Shown here: positions 1 to 8,414 of the stretch, piece after piece
How the letters are laid out: every line of letters starts with the position of its first letter
Position numbering within the stretch: position 1 is the first letter of the stretch
Origin: Corynebacterium sp. p3-SID1056
GTDB lineage: Bacteria; Actinomycetota; Actinomycetes; Mycobacteriales; Mycobacteriaceae
NCBI RefSeq assembly: GCF_025152525.1
Contig: NZ_JALXXL010000017.1
Span: 1-29,262 of the forward strand
Direction of reading: 5' to 3'
DNA: 29,262 nt
The notes under the pieces: generated by a model
What the model saw: only the letters and a program-made list of their open reading frames with translations
Databases searched by the model: none
Told to the model about the DNA's origin: nothing
Made by a program: the position numbers and the translations under genes

Positions 1-39
1 GCCGACTACAGGTGATGTCTGACAGCAGTATCACCACCC

Positions 40-81
40 ACGCCTTACGGCGGGAAGGCGTAAAACTCCCGCCCCAGTTTT
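40..81 (+). other. Two small hairpins ahead of the sortase gene
   Basis: Two short perfect inverted repeats lie in tandem upstream of the sortase gene. The first has 7-bp arms at 40-46 and 55-61; the second has 6-bp arms at 62-67 and 76-81, with the right arm running into a short T run. They may form an attenuator or a processing structure between an upstream pilin gene, outside the window, and the sortase. Such structures often lower downstream expression in pilin operons. The stems are short, so the role is inferred and uncertain. I see no supported gene in 1-105. Confidence 0.3.
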
Positions 82-120
82 TGTTCCCCGCCCTCAGGCC
101 GACACAGGAAGGATCGCGCA

Positions 121-1023
121 GTGAGCACAGCTGTGGAAAGCAAGCACCGCCAAAAGCCGGCGCAGAAGTCGTTTTTCCAGCGCATCGCGCTGCCGGTCAT
201 CATTATCCTCGCCGGGTTGATGGTGCTCATGTACCCGGTTGTCGCCACCCAGTGGAACAACCGCGTTCAGGAGCAGGTGGCGAAGCAGTACGAGGAGGAC
301 CTCGTCGAGGCTCCGCCAGAGCAGATCAACCAGGCGCTTGAAGCGGCCAAGGAATACAACCGCTCGCACACGGACGGCCCGATCCTTGACCCGTGGCTCG
401 CCCGCATTTCTGAGGACAACCTTGATTACCAGGAGTACGAGCGCCACCTGGAGGGCGTCTCCGCGATGTCGCAGCTGGCCATCCCAGCTATCGACGTCCG
501 CCTCCCCGTCTTCCACGGCACGCGCGACGAGACGCTGCAGAAGGGCCTTGGCCACCTCTACGGCTCCGCGCTGCCCACTGGTGGTGAGGGCTTCCACTCC
601 GTAATCACGGGGCACACCGGCCTGACCAACGCCACGCTTTTCGACGACCTCGTGGACGTTGAAGTCGGCGACGCCATCTACCTCTCCACCTTCGGCGAGC
701 GGATGAAGTACGAGGTTTACGACATCGAGGTCGTCCTGCCTGAGGAGACCGACAGTCTCCGCGCCGAGGAAGGCCGCGACCTGCTCACGCTGATCACCTG
801 CACGCCGTACGGCATTAACACGCACCGCCTTCTCGTCCACGCGGAGCGCGTCCCAATGGATCCGGACGAGGCGAGCGTGCTCGATGAATCCACCAGCACC
901 GTGCAGTGGTGGATGTGGGCGCTCGGGCTGTTGGCGCTGTTGATTCTCCTCGGCTTGGCCTGGTGGATTTGGCGCGAGAAGCAGAAAAACGATCGCGCGG
1001 GCGCTTCGAACGAGGAGGTTTAA
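121..1023 (+). CDS. Class C (pilin-polymerising) sortase
   Basis: This 300-aa membrane sortase should join pilin subunits through Lys-Thr isopeptide bonds outside the membrane. The catalytic triad is readable: His165 in TGHTG, Cys227 in the LITCTPYG segment and Arg236 in NTHRL. A DPW sequence at residues 90-92 matches the active-site lid of class C sortases. Hydrophobic segments lie near residues 24-43 and 263-285; the second, followed by a basic stretch, is typical of pilin sortases. The GTG at 121 is chosen because AGGAAGGA (106-113) lies 7 nt upstream. The next gene starts 6 nt after the stop. The order sortase, small pilin, large pilin matches srtA-spaB-spaC of C. diphtheriae, but which numbered sortase this corresponds to cannot be decided here. 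Confidence 0.93.
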   Translation: MSTAVESKHRQKPAQKSFFQRIALPVIIILAGLMVLMYPVVATQWNNRVQEQVAKQYEEDLVEAPPEQINQALEAAKEYNRSHTDGPILDPWLARISEDNLDYQEYERHLEGVSAMSQLAIPAIDVRLPVFHGTRDETLQKGLGHLYGSALPTGGEGFHSVITGHTGLTNATLFDDLVDVEVGDAIYLSTFGERMKYEVYDIEVVLPEETDSLRAEEGRDLLTLITCTPYGINTHRLLVHAERVPMDPDEASVLDESTSTVQWWMWALGLLALLILLGLAWWIWREKQKNDRAGASNEEV

Positions 1024-1029
1024 GTCCTA

Positions 1030-1932
1030 GTGCGCACACTCAAATACTTCGCGGCTGCTGGTGCGGTGTCGGTGGTTCTTGCCGGCGCGTCGCTGCCCGC
1101 TGTCGCAGCCGACCGCGTCATCAGCGGCAACGACCGCGACATCGCGGCGGAGAGCGTCGACGTCAACGAGCCGATCTCGCTGATGGTCCGCAAGGCCCCG
1201 ACCAATCCCTTCGACGATATTCCGGCAGGCCAGAAGCCGCCGGCCGTCGCCGGCGCGAAGTTCACGCTGTCCAAGGTGCGTGGTGTCGACATCACCACGA
1301 CAGAGGGGCGCAGTGCGGCCAGGAACATGTCGCTTGCCGACGCCCGCGCCACCGGCCTCGACACCATCTCCACCCTCACCACCGGCGAAGATGGCCAAGT
1401 GCAGTTCATGGACCTGCAGCCCGGTCTGTACCTGCTCGAGGAGTCGGCCCCAGATTCCAACTACGATTACCGGCTCTCTAACCCGAAGCTGATTATCCTG
1501 CCGCTGGCCAACGCGACGGGTGACCGCTTCAAGTACGACAACGTGATCGTGACCAAGCCGGGCAACAACCGCCCGGGTGGCTCGACCTCTCCGACGACGC
1601 CCACCATCACTGTGACCACGACACCGACGGTACCCCCGGCAACACCGAAGACACCTTCGGAACCGGGGGAGCGAACCCGCACGGTGACCTCGTCAACGGA
1701 GAAGACCACAACTGACCGCACGACGGCAACGACCACCGGTCTCACTACTGCCCCCGGCGGTGGCAGCAACGGTGGTAACAACAACGGTGGTAGCAACCCG
1801 GGTGGCGGCAGCAACAACCGTGGAGGCGGATTGGCCTCCACAGGCGCGAACGTCCTTTGGGCAGCAGGGCTGGGCCTGGCTTTGGTCCTGCTCGGCGTGA
1901 TCCTGGCAACGCGTAGGAAGGCAGAAGACTAA
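1030..1932 (+). CDS. SpaB-like minor/base pilin, LASTG-anchored
   Basis: A 300-aa secreted surface protein and likely minor or base pilin. It starts with a signal peptide (residues 1-27, ending AVAA). One Cna-B/SpaA-type fold covers roughly residues 50-175, with a Lys-containing first strand (SLMVRKAP) and an E-box-like LLEESAP that could form an intramolecular isopeptide bond. A Thr/Pro/Ser-rich and then Gly/Asn/Ser-rich linker leads to a sorting signal: LASTG at 268-272, a hydrophobic stretch and a basic tail (RRK). LASTG instead of LPXTG resembles the variant signal of SpaB-type pilins. The GTG start has GAGGAGG at 1012-1018. It lies between the sortase and the large pilin and is probably co-transcribed with both. 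Assignment as base pilin is by size and order, not by experiment. Confidence 0.85.
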   Translation: MRTLKYFAAAGAVSVVLAGASLPAVAADRVISGNDRDIAAESVDVNEPISLMVRKAPTNPFDDIPAGQKPPAVAGAKFTLSKVRGVDITTTEGRSAARNMSLADARATGLDTISTLTTGEDGQVQFMDLQPGLYLLEESAPDSNYDYRLSNPKLIILPLANATGDRFKYDNVIVTKPGNNRPGGSTSPTTPTITVTTTPTVPPATPKTPSEPGERTRTVTSSTEKTTTDRTTATTTGLTTAPGGGSNGGNNNGGSNPGGGSNNRGGGLASTGANVLWAAGLGLALVLLGVILATRRKAED

Positions 1933-1946
1933 TGAGGAGTACATCG

Positions 1947-4900
1947 ATGCGTCACACCACCGCGCGCGCTCGCGTGGTACGCCCTGTTCGTGCGCTGCTG
2001 GCGGCTGTGCTTGTCATGGCGATTGGCACCGCCCCGGCCGGCGTGGCTGAGCCGACCGTGGCCCCGTCTGCCGAAGACTCCGTTGCGGCGGAGCAGCTTG
2101 ACGACGCCAGCCTCGGCACCGCTACCGTCGACGCTGAACCGCAAGAATCCATTGCGTCGGAGACCACCGCAACGCACACGAGTCCTATCGCACCGCTGGT
2201 GCCGGACGTGCTCACGCAGGACGGCGTGACCGTCGAACGCAAGGGCGACGTGGATACCGTGCACGTCCACGACTCCGAGGGTGAGCTGTGGCAGTGGGGC
2301 TGGAAAGCCTCCGAGGAAAACATTTTCGCGCTGACCCGCAAGGGCGAAGTCTCCGAGGTGCTTTCCGTGACGGCCGACGGCCGCGAGCTGGACCGGAACA
2401 AGTTCGGCTGGGTCAACACTGAAGACGGTGCCTTCATTGGCTTTGACTTGAACGCGCTGCACACGATCCCGCCGGTCGATGTAACCATCGAGATCAAGGC
2501 TGACACCAAGGGTGACTACGCAATCGCCGAGAGTGAGGACATCCCGACCTCGCAGGAGTTTGCCCAGACCGGCTACGACCCGAAGGAAGAGCTCGACCTC
2601 GAGGTCGAGGCGCAGCTGCGTGCCGCGCCTCCGGGGGATATCTGGAAGCTTCCCGGTTGGCAGGACCAGGAACTCACCGTGTCAGCTCCGACAATGACGA
2701 ACGTGAATAACAACCCGGAGTTGAAGTTCACGGTCAATGAATCGGGAACCTGGCAGATGACCAGATTCGCCGTGAAGAAGGACCAGAATTCGTCGAATAC
2801 CAAGGCGATTACAGGTCCTGTGCGCATTCGCGTCGTCCGCGACGGAAAGGCGGTAGAGGATCGGACATTGTCCAACCTTACCGAATACAGTTGGGGCGAC
2901 AACGGCGCGCCGAACTATGTGTCCAACAACAAGGAGTTTCAGCTGGCGCCGAACACGACTGATCTTTTCTTCCAGGCTGGCGACACGATTATCTTGAACC
3001 CGGTCGGCCCGCCGAATGGCACGTACACCGTCCAACTCTGGGGACAGCTGAAAAGCAACGAGCCCGCGCTTACCGGTGTCCAGACGAACGGAAACTGGAA
3101 GCAGGTCACCTCGACGCCGACAGGTGGAGAAATCGTTTCTCCGCAGCACTCGCTTGCGCTCTCCTTCAAGAAGACTCCGAGGTACATTCTCCAGGATGAC
3201 TTCAAGCTTGGTGGAGCGGAGGGCGCTTCAGTCCAGAAAGTGACCTATTGGTACGAACAACCCGGAGTTTCTCTCAATGCGGCGAATCAGAAGTATGAAA
3301 CGGACCTTAAAAACCAGGAGTTCTGGTTTGCTATTGACGGGATCGTAGATACACACACGATGAGACCGACGGGGAAAATTCTCCCGTGGAACGAGGTAGT
3401 CGCCCCAACAGATCCCGGTGGACCGATTGGTTGGGAGTACAGGCTTAAGGGATTCGATGACCTGTACGTCCGGATCACTACTCCTCAGGCCCTCAACACA
3501 ACGGATCCTGCCAAGAATCCTCTCGTCATCGAGTTCGTTAACGGCAATGGCGTCCCAGTGTTTGTGGACATTCCTGCGAATGCCCAAACGCACTTGCGTT
3601 ATGCCACGGTTTCGAGCAAACAATTTGTGCCCGATCCGAAGAAGGCGCGAATCGACGTTTATGGCTACCCCAATGCGGAAGAAAGCACTGATGAGGGGCC
3701 CGAGATCACTCCGCCACTCAACCCGAGTGACCCGGGAGCCGACGCCGGTAAAGTGTGTGCCGCTCAGGGTGGCACGGTGTGGGTTGCACGTTCGGCCCAC
3801 AGCAACCCGAACCACACGTTCAATGAACGAAACACGACCGACCTGTTCACACAGGAATATGGGTCGACCGAGTTTAAGCCCGTAGGTACGACGTCAAACT
3901 GGGTGTACAACGCTCTTGCGCATAATCCAAAGGACGGATATCTGTATGCGATCAGCCAGGGACGTGTAAAAACTATTCGCTCCACGGCCAATGATGGCTC
4001 GTCGGACCAAGGCGTGACGTATGACGAAGACCCTCGCTACCCTGCAGGGCATCTGTTGCGTATCAATCCACTCAACGGTGTCGTGAAGGACATGGGCAAA
4101 ATTGAAGGAATCCAGTCCAAGACACCGGGGCACTGGCCAAACGATTTGTGGGGTGGTATCACGTCCGGTGTTATTCGTGCCGACGGCAAGTACGTATTCT
4201 CAAACTCTTCGGATTCCGGTACGAAGGATATCTACGTCCTAAACTGGAACGCGACGAACAAGACCTACAAACTGACCGCAACACGGAAGAACGCTTGGCG
4301 GGCACAGGCTAACGACTACACCTACGTCGGCGACGGCTCAGGAAACTGGGTGTACGGCATTCGAAATGGTTCTTCGACCCTGGAACGTGTAAATATTGAA
4401 ACGGGTGCGGTGCAGACCTTTGACCTGTCGACTGTGAGGGATCCGCTCGGGCGGAGCTTCACAAGCGGCATCTACGGCACCGCCTGGACATACGGCAACG
4501 GCAACCTCGGGTTCGGCCGTAATGGTCAGCAAAAGGGCTACCAGATCAGGATCATCGATGGAGGATCGCAGGGCTTCCGGGCGGAGATCGTTGCCGAAGT
4601 GCCGATGCCCAACTCGCAGTCGAACGACGCAGCATCAAACGCCATTGTGTCTTCCCGCACCGATTTGCAGGCGACAAAGAAGCGCCTTGAGGTTGAAAAG
4701 GACGGCACTGTGACTTGGGAGGTCACAGTTGAAAACCTTGGCCCCTGTGGGTCGACTGGTTTCACACTTAACGACTTGGTGCCGAACGACTACCAGGACA
4801 TTCGCGTGCTTGACGCTAAGTCCGATGCTGCGCCCGGTTGGATTGGCCAGAAAGAAAACTGGGTCAACGGGAACCAGGTATTGGCTATCCACGGCCCGTT

Positions 4901-5585
4901 GGCTGCAAAAGATAAGGCAACCGTAACGATTCAGGCGAAGCTCAAGCAGCCGTTGCCCGGCGGTTCCGAAGGGAAGTGCGGAGCAGGACCGGCGACCCCG
5001 CCGAACAAGGTTACGATTCTTGGCAACGATGGCGATGATAACCCCGGAAATAACACGGATGTGCCGGACGAACAGAGTGGTGGGTCGGAGGACTGCGGGA
5101 TCAAGTTTAACTTGATCAAGGTCGAGGCTAATGGGCAGAAGACGCCGTTGACCGGTGCGAAGTTTGCAATCCACGCTGTGCAGCCCGACGGCTCTTTGGG
5201 AGAGCTCTTGACGGCAATGGATCAAACAAACGCAGAAGGGTACTTCACAGCCGAGCTGGAACCTGGGCAGGATTACTTCCTGGTGGAAACGCAATCGCCT
5301 GCGGGATACAGCCTGCTGACTGCGCCAGTGAAATTCAGGCTTAATGGCCCTTCTGCTGGACAACAGAATGCATCGGTTGAGGTAGCCGCCGGAGGCGCCG
5401 CGGTCAATCTCCTTGCTGTCCACGAGAAGCAGTCACCGTCGGAGGTGTACGTGGAACTCGCCAACGTACGCCAAGGCAATCTGCCCAAGACGGGCGGGCA
5501 CGGTGTACAGGTGCCGCTTGCGGTGAGCAGTATCCTGATCCTCCTCGGAGCCGCGCTCGGCAGGCACCGGACGATGCAGGCGTAG
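1947..5585 (+). CDS. Large LPXTG pilin/adhesin, SpaC-like tip candidate
   Basis: A secreted 1212-aa surface protein in the SpaC (tip) position. The start at 1947 is preferred over the ATG at 1932, which overlaps the previous stop, because GAGGAG (1934-1939) is 7 nt before 1947. Visible parts: a signal peptide (to about residue 35); an N-terminal region to about 600 that I do not recognise; a segment at about 603-900 with repeated short strand motifs resembling a propeller-like DUF6923 domain; a DUF11-like beta domain at about 906-1000; a Cna-B/SpaA domain at about 1050-1150 with an E-box (VETQSPAGY); and LPKTGG at 1179-1184, a hydrophobic segment and an RHR tail. I see no von Willebrand A domain or MIDAS motif, and it is shorter than C. 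diphtheriae SpaC. The middle of the gene looks more AT-rich than its neighbours, suggesting exchange. The adhesin role is inferred. Confidence 0.82.
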   Translation: MRHTTARARVVRPVRALLAAVLVMAIGTAPAGVAEPTVAPSAEDSVAAEQLDDASLGTATVDAEPQESIASETTATHTSPIAPLVPDVLTQDGVTVERKGDVDTVHVHDSEGELWQWGWKASEENIFALTRKGEVSEVLSVTADGRELDRNKFGWVNTEDGAFIGFDLNALHTIPPVDVTIEIKADTKGDYAIAESEDIPTSQEFAQTGYDPKEELDLEVEAQLRAAPPGDIWKLPGWQDQELTVSAPTMTNVNNNPELKFTVNESGTWQMTRFAVKKDQNSSNTKAITGPVRIRVVRDGKAVEDRTLSNLTEYSWGDNGAPNYVSNNKEFQLAPNTTDLFFQAGDTIILNPVGPPNGTYTVQLWGQLKSNEPALTGVQTNGNWKQVTSTPTGGEIVSPQHSLALSFKKTPRYILQDDFKLGGAEGASVQKVTYWYEQPGVSLNAANQKYETDLKNQEFWFAIDGIVDTHTMRPTGKILPWNEVVAPTDPGGPIGWEYRLKGFDDLYVRITTPQALNTTDPAKNPLVIEFVNGNGVPVFVDIPANAQTHLRYATVSSKQFVPDPKKARIDVYGYPNAEESTDEGPEITPPLNPSDPGADAGKVCAAQGGTVWVARSAHSNPNHTFNERNTTDLFTQEYGSTEFKPVGTTSNWVYNALAHNPKDGYLYAISQGRVKTIRSTANDGSSDQGVTYDEDPRYPAGHLLRINPLNGVVKDMGKIEGIQSKTPGHWPNDLWGGITSGVIRADGKYVFSNSSDSGTKDIYVLNWNATNKTYKLTATRKNAWRAQANDYTYVGDGSGNWVYGIRNGSSTLERVNIETGAVQTFDLSTVRDPLGRSFTSGIYGTAWTYGNGNLGFGRNGQQKGYQIRIIDGGSQGFRAEIVAEVPMPNSQSNDAASNAIVSSRTDLQATKKRLEVEKDGTVTWEVTVENLGPCGSTGFTLNDLVPNDYQDIRVLDAKSDAAPGWIGQKENWVNGNQVLAIHGPLAAKDKATVTIQAKLKQPLPGGSEGKCGAGPATPPNKVTILGNDGDDNPGNNTDVPDEQSGGSEDCGIKFNLIKVEANGQKTPLTGAKFAIHAVQPDGSLGELLTAMDQTNAEGYFTAELEPGQDYFLVETQSPAGYSLLTAPVKFRLNGPSAGQQNASVEVAAGGAAVNLLAVHEKQSPSEVYVELANVRQGNLPKTGGHGVQVPLAVSSILILLGAALGRHRTMQA

Positions 5586-5610
5586 GAGCCGTCACACAGC
5601 CATATGCCTA

Positions 5611-5656
5611 GAAAGCGACGCAGGTACCGCCGTGACCTGCGTCGCTTTCGTCTTTT
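5611..5656 (+). terminator. Rho-independent terminator of the pilus operon
   Basis: A perfect 15-bp stem (5611-5625 with 5635-5649) encloses a 9-nt loop and is followed by a T-rich stretch. It lies 26 nt after the stop of the large pilin gene. Confidence 0.9.
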
Positions 5657-5694
5657 CGCGAATAGCTAATGGCGATTCAAACCTGTATTCTTTC

Positions 5695-5719
5695 TAAGAG
5701 TCAAGTGAGTTATCTCTTA
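5695..5719. promoter_or_regulatory. Dyad in the leader of the metalloprotease gene
   Basis: A perfect 6-bp inverted repeat, TAAGAG (5695-5700) and CTCTTA (5714-5719), surrounds 13 bases. A -10-like TATTCT at 5686-5691 would place the transcript start close to its left arm, so it could be an operator or a leader hairpin. No known corynebacterial regulator box fits well. This is a weak call. Confidence 0.25.
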
Positions 5720-5741
5720 CGAAAAGGTTGTTTGTCTCACC

Positions 5742-7634
5742 GTGTTTCCCCGTAAACTTCTTGCCACCGCGTGCGCCGTTGCCCTCGGCGCTGGCTCGCT
5801 GTTAGTTAGTGCACCGTCTGCGGATGCGTACGAAGGGGAGATTAAAAACCCACGGGATGCACGTTGCATGACCGCAATCAGAGAGGTGAAGCAGGGGAAG
5901 GAAATTACCGACGTCAACCGGTACTTTTTCGGCCCTCACCACAGCAATATCCGCGGAAACACGCTGAAGCTTTACAACACCACTCCCTACGGCTCGCACC
6001 TGAAGGAAGCTATGGATGCGTGGATCGACGCTACCGGGGGACTGCTCCGCGTCGAGTACGTTGACCACCGCGACCCAGAAGCAGTGACGGTGGAGCTTGG
6101 GCCAATCGGCGGTACGGTAGCTGGCCGTCAGAAGGGAATGCCCGGGAATAACCCGCGCGTCATCCTCAACGAATCGCTGTATTACAACCCGGCAAGCATT
6201 CACCACGCGAGCATGGTGATGACGCTTGCTCACGAGGTGGGGCATGCAATGGGGCTTGCGCACTCGTGCGTCGACACGCTGATGAAGAGCGGTTCGACCG
6301 GAGGAAAGTTTGCGACTTTACCGACGAAGTTCGACGCCCAGGTTCTCATCCAGACCCACCCGGATCTGCGGCGCCTGAACGGCCAGCCGATGCCGACCGC
6401 CACGCAGGAACCGGAGCCTGAGCCGACGCCCGACCCGACCACCGAGCCGTCGACTGAACCGGAACCAGAGCCCACGCCGGAACCGACGACCGAGTTCACG
6501 CCGACGCCGGAACCGGAGCCGACGACCGAGACATCCGTCGAGCCCACGCCGGAGCCATCACCGGAACCGGAACCAGAGCCGACACCAGAACCGACCACCG
6601 AGACGTCCGCTGAACCAACGCCGGAAGCGACGCCGACGCGGCAGGAGCAGACGACGGTGGCGTCGTCGTCGACAAGCGAGCGCCCCCGCGTAACAACGAG
6701 TGCGGCGCCGACCTCGATTACCGTGCCGAAGCCAGAGACGCTTGCGGAAGCGAAGCAGGCGGTCGCTGAGTACTCGCGGAAGCACCGCAACGCCGTGATT
6801 ATCGATGACCAAGCGCTTGCCGACGTCTACGAGGCCGCCCTCCGCGAAGCCCTCGCAAACAAAGCCACATTGGAGCGGAAACTGGCCGCGCCGACTACGA
6901 CGGCGGCCAGCACCACCTCGCGGGCCTCCACGACGACGACCGCGGTGTCGTCGACGACGATGCCAACGACGCGGGCTACCACGACCAAGGCGCAGCCGAC
7001 GGTCTCCACGACTTCGCGACTGACCACGCGCACCAGCCGCCCGGCACCGACAACCACAACGCAGGCCGTGACGGAGACGACCTCTACCGCAACGACGGCG
7101 ACCTCGCGGGCAACCGTGACGTCTGTATCTGAGTCCGCGCCGGCCACGACGACTTCGCAGAAGCCTGCGGAGCGCTCGACGCCGGTAACGACGCGCTCGA
7201 CTTCGTCTGCGGCCGAGGTGTCGACGTCGCTTAGGACGTCGACGACGCTCACCCCGGTCGACGTGGAGGAGCCGACGCAGACCGAGCCCAGCATGCCGTG
7301 GACGACCCGCAGCGCAGCACCCGCCGAGACCACCACGGTGACGACGACGCCGTCCAGCACCACCGCAGCCCCGGTTGAGACAGAGACCGAGACGACCACC
7401 GCCGAGGCTTCTTCCGCAACGGCGACGGAGGTGACCGCTACCTTCGAGACGACTACGGAAGCTCCTGGTCAGGACGAAGTGTCCGACAGCGCAACTGGGT
7501 CGGCCGAAGGCTCCAGCTCGGGTATTATCGCCGCGATCGTGATCCCGCTGTTGCTCGCACTCATCGGCATCCTCGGAGCCGGCTGGGCCTGGGCCGGTGA
7601 CATGATCCCGGGCGTTCCGGCACCGAACTTCTAA
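5742..7634 (+). CDS. Secreted membrane-anchored matrixin-type zinc protease
   Basis: A 630-aa exported protein. A signal peptide (residues 1-29, ending SADA) precedes a catalytic domain of about 180 residues. This carries the metzincin zinc motif [11 protein letters not shown] (164-174; ligands His164, His168, His174; catalytic Glu165) and a plausible Met-turn at Met181. A third His ligand points to matrixin-like rather than snapalysin-like chemistry. From about residue 220 a Pro-Glu-Thr repeat region and a very long Ser/Thr/Ala-rich stretch form a stalk, interrupted near 330-385 by a more ordinary charged segment. A hydrophobic helix near the C-terminus (about 590-620) probably anchors it; there is no LPXTG and no basic tail. 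It starts at GTG 5742; an AAAAGG at 5722-5727 is rather distant, so initiation is somewhat uncertain. The substrate is unknown. It sits alone between the pilus terminator and ppa. Confidence 0.85.
   Translation: MFPRKLLATACAVALGAGSLLVSAPSADAYEGEIKNPRDARCMTAIREVKQGKEITDVNRYFFGPHHSNIRGNTLKLYNTTPYGSHLKEAMDAWIDATGGLLRVEYVDHRDPEAVTVELGPIGGTVAGRQKGMPGNNPRVILNESLYYNPASIHHASMVMTLAHEVGHAMGLAHSCVDTLMKSGSTGGKFATLPTKFDAQVLIQTHPDLRRLNGQPMPTATQEPEPEPTPDPTTEPSTEPEPEPTPEPTTEFTPTPEPEPTTETSVEPTPEPSPEPEPEPTPEPTTETSAEPTPEATPTRQEQTTVASSSTSERPRVTTSAAPTSITVPKPETLAEAKQAVAEYSRKHRNAVIIDDQALADVYEAALREALANKATLERKLAAPTTTAASTTSRASTTTTAVSSTTMPTTRATTTKAQPTVSTTSRLTTRTSRPAPTTTTQAVTETTSTATTATSRATVTSVSESAPATTTSQKPAERSTPVTTRSTSSAAEVSTSLRTSTTLTPVDVEEPTQTEPSMPWTTRSAAPAETTTVTTTPSSTTAAPVETETETTTAEASSATATEVTATFETTTEAPGQDEVSDSATGSAEGSSSGIIAAIVIPLLLALIGILGAGWAWAGDMIPGVPAPNF
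6405..6640 (+). repeat. Pro-Glu-Pro-Thr coding repeats in the protease stalk
   Basis: Degenerate in-frame repeats encode [16 protein letters not shown] units between about residues 222 and 300 of the metalloprotease. Such tracts can vary in length by slippage and usually serve as extended wall-spanning spacers. Confidence 0.8.
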
Positions 7635-7657
7635 GCGCGCCCCAGCGCCGAAAAACC

Positions 7658-7764
7658 AGGATGGTAACCAGTAGATGGTGATCAACCGAGTAACGGCTCC
7701 CGGGCACGCGGCTGCTACTCGGCCGATTACCATCCTTACGTTCCCATCCTCTGGTTACCATCCT
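7658..7764. repeat. Inverted-repeat array in the protease-ppa gap
   Basis: A 14-bp perfect inverted repeat (AGGATGGTAACCAG at 7658-7671 and its complement at 7751-7764) encloses a second, imperfect inverted repeat (about 7674-7692 with 7715-7733). Five ACCATCC-like words lie within 107 bp, two in one orientation and three in the other. The rest of the 7635-7874 gap holds no gene I can support. It could fold into a long RNA hairpin between the convergent protease and ppa genes, act as a protein-binding array, or be a small relic repeat. Confidence 0.6.
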
Positions 7765-7823
7765 CGGGTCCGCAACGTGCTCCCCAAAACCGCCCCTGCA
7801 ACGTAACCCCCACAAACAGCAAA

Positions 7824-7857
7824 GGCCCGGGCCGCCAAAAACCGGCAAGCCCGGGCC
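7824..7857 (-). terminator. Terminator of ppa
   Basis: A 9-bp perfect GC-rich stem (7824-7832 with 7849-7857), with a loop that can pair further, lies 18 nt beyond the ppa stop. It is followed in the minus direction by a mildly T-rich stretch (CCTTTGCTGTTTG). Confidence 0.7.
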
Positions 7858-7874
7858 AACCCCCAACAGAAGCC

Positions 7875-8351
7875 CTACTTCTTGTACGCCTCGATCGCGT
7901 CCTGCAGGATCTTCTCGGCCTCAGCCTTGTTGCCCCAGCCGGAGCCGGAAACTTCCTTGTTCGGCTCGAGGTCCTTGTAGTGCACGAAGAAGTGCTCGAT
8001 TTCGTCCTTGAGGAACTGGGAGACGTCGTCGATGTCCTGGTAGTGCTCGTAGCGGACGTCGTCGATGACGCAGAGCAGCTTGTCGTCGCCGCCGGCCTCG
8101 TCGGTCATCTTGAAGACGCCGAGCGGGCGCGCCTTGACGGTCACACCGGGGAAGACGGGCTCGGGGAGGATGACCAGTGCGTCGAGCGGGTCGCCGTCGT
8201 CGGCAAGCGTGTGCTCGATGTAGCCGTAGTCAGCGGGGTAGGCCATCGGGGTGAACAGGTAGCGGTCGAGGTAGACGCGGCCGGTTTCGTGGTCGAGCTC
8301 GTACTTGTTGCGCGAGCCCTTAGGGATTTCGATGATGACCTCGGTAGCCAT
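7875..8351 (-). CDS. ppa: Inorganic pyrophosphatase
   Basis: A 158-aa soluble family I pyrophosphatase that hydrolyses PPi to phosphate in the cytoplasm and so pulls biosynthetic reactions forward. The family pattern is plain: MEIPKGS-like start ([14 protein letters not shown]), the active-site signature around DGDPLDALV with the Asp residues that bind the metal ions, and [18 protein letters not shown]. The length is typical of the bacterial enzyme. An AGAAGGAG ribosome site (complement of 8358-8365) lies 6 nt upstream of the ATG. It is transcribed away from dacB from a shared 63-bp promoter region. Confidence 0.97.
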   Translation of the reverse strand: MATEVIIEIPKGSRNKYELDHETGRVYLDRYLFTPMAYPADYGYIEHTLADDGDPLDALVILPEPVFPGVTVKARPLGVFKMTDEAGGDDKLLCVIDDVRYEHYQDIDDVSQFLKDEIEHFFVHYKDLEPNKEVSGSGWGNKAEAEKILQDAIEAYKK

Positions 8352-8387
8352 GTGTTGCTCCTTCTAATCGTTGTGGTTCGGCTCCCC

Positions 8388-8393
8388 ATCATA
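8388..8393 (-). promoter_or_regulatory. Candidate -10 box of ppa
   Basis: TATGAT on the minus strand, close to the consensus, would start the ppa transcript about 30 nt before its ATG and leave room for the good ribosome site. No clear -35 element is seen. Confidence 0.45.
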
Positions 8394-8400
8394 CGTGGGC

Positions 8401-8406
8401 TAGTGT
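8401..8406 (+). promoter_or_regulatory. Candidate -10 box of dacB (leaderless)
   Basis: TAGTGT matches TANNNT and lies 8 nt before the dacB ATG, with no Shine-Dalgarno between, so the transcript would begin at or near the start codon. It sits only 7 bp from the ppa -10 on the other strand. Confidence 0.35.
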
Positions 8407-8414
8407 TGGTGCCG

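Noticed and set aside
5705..5720. Possible GlxR (CRP-type) site AGTGAGTTATCTCTTA
   Set aside because: The right half matches the consensus at only three of five positions, so it is too weak to list as a site.
7980..8414. Upstream extension of the dacB frame into ppa
   Set aside because: This part is antisense to a certain ppa gene; the signal peptide and a -10 box place the start at 8415.
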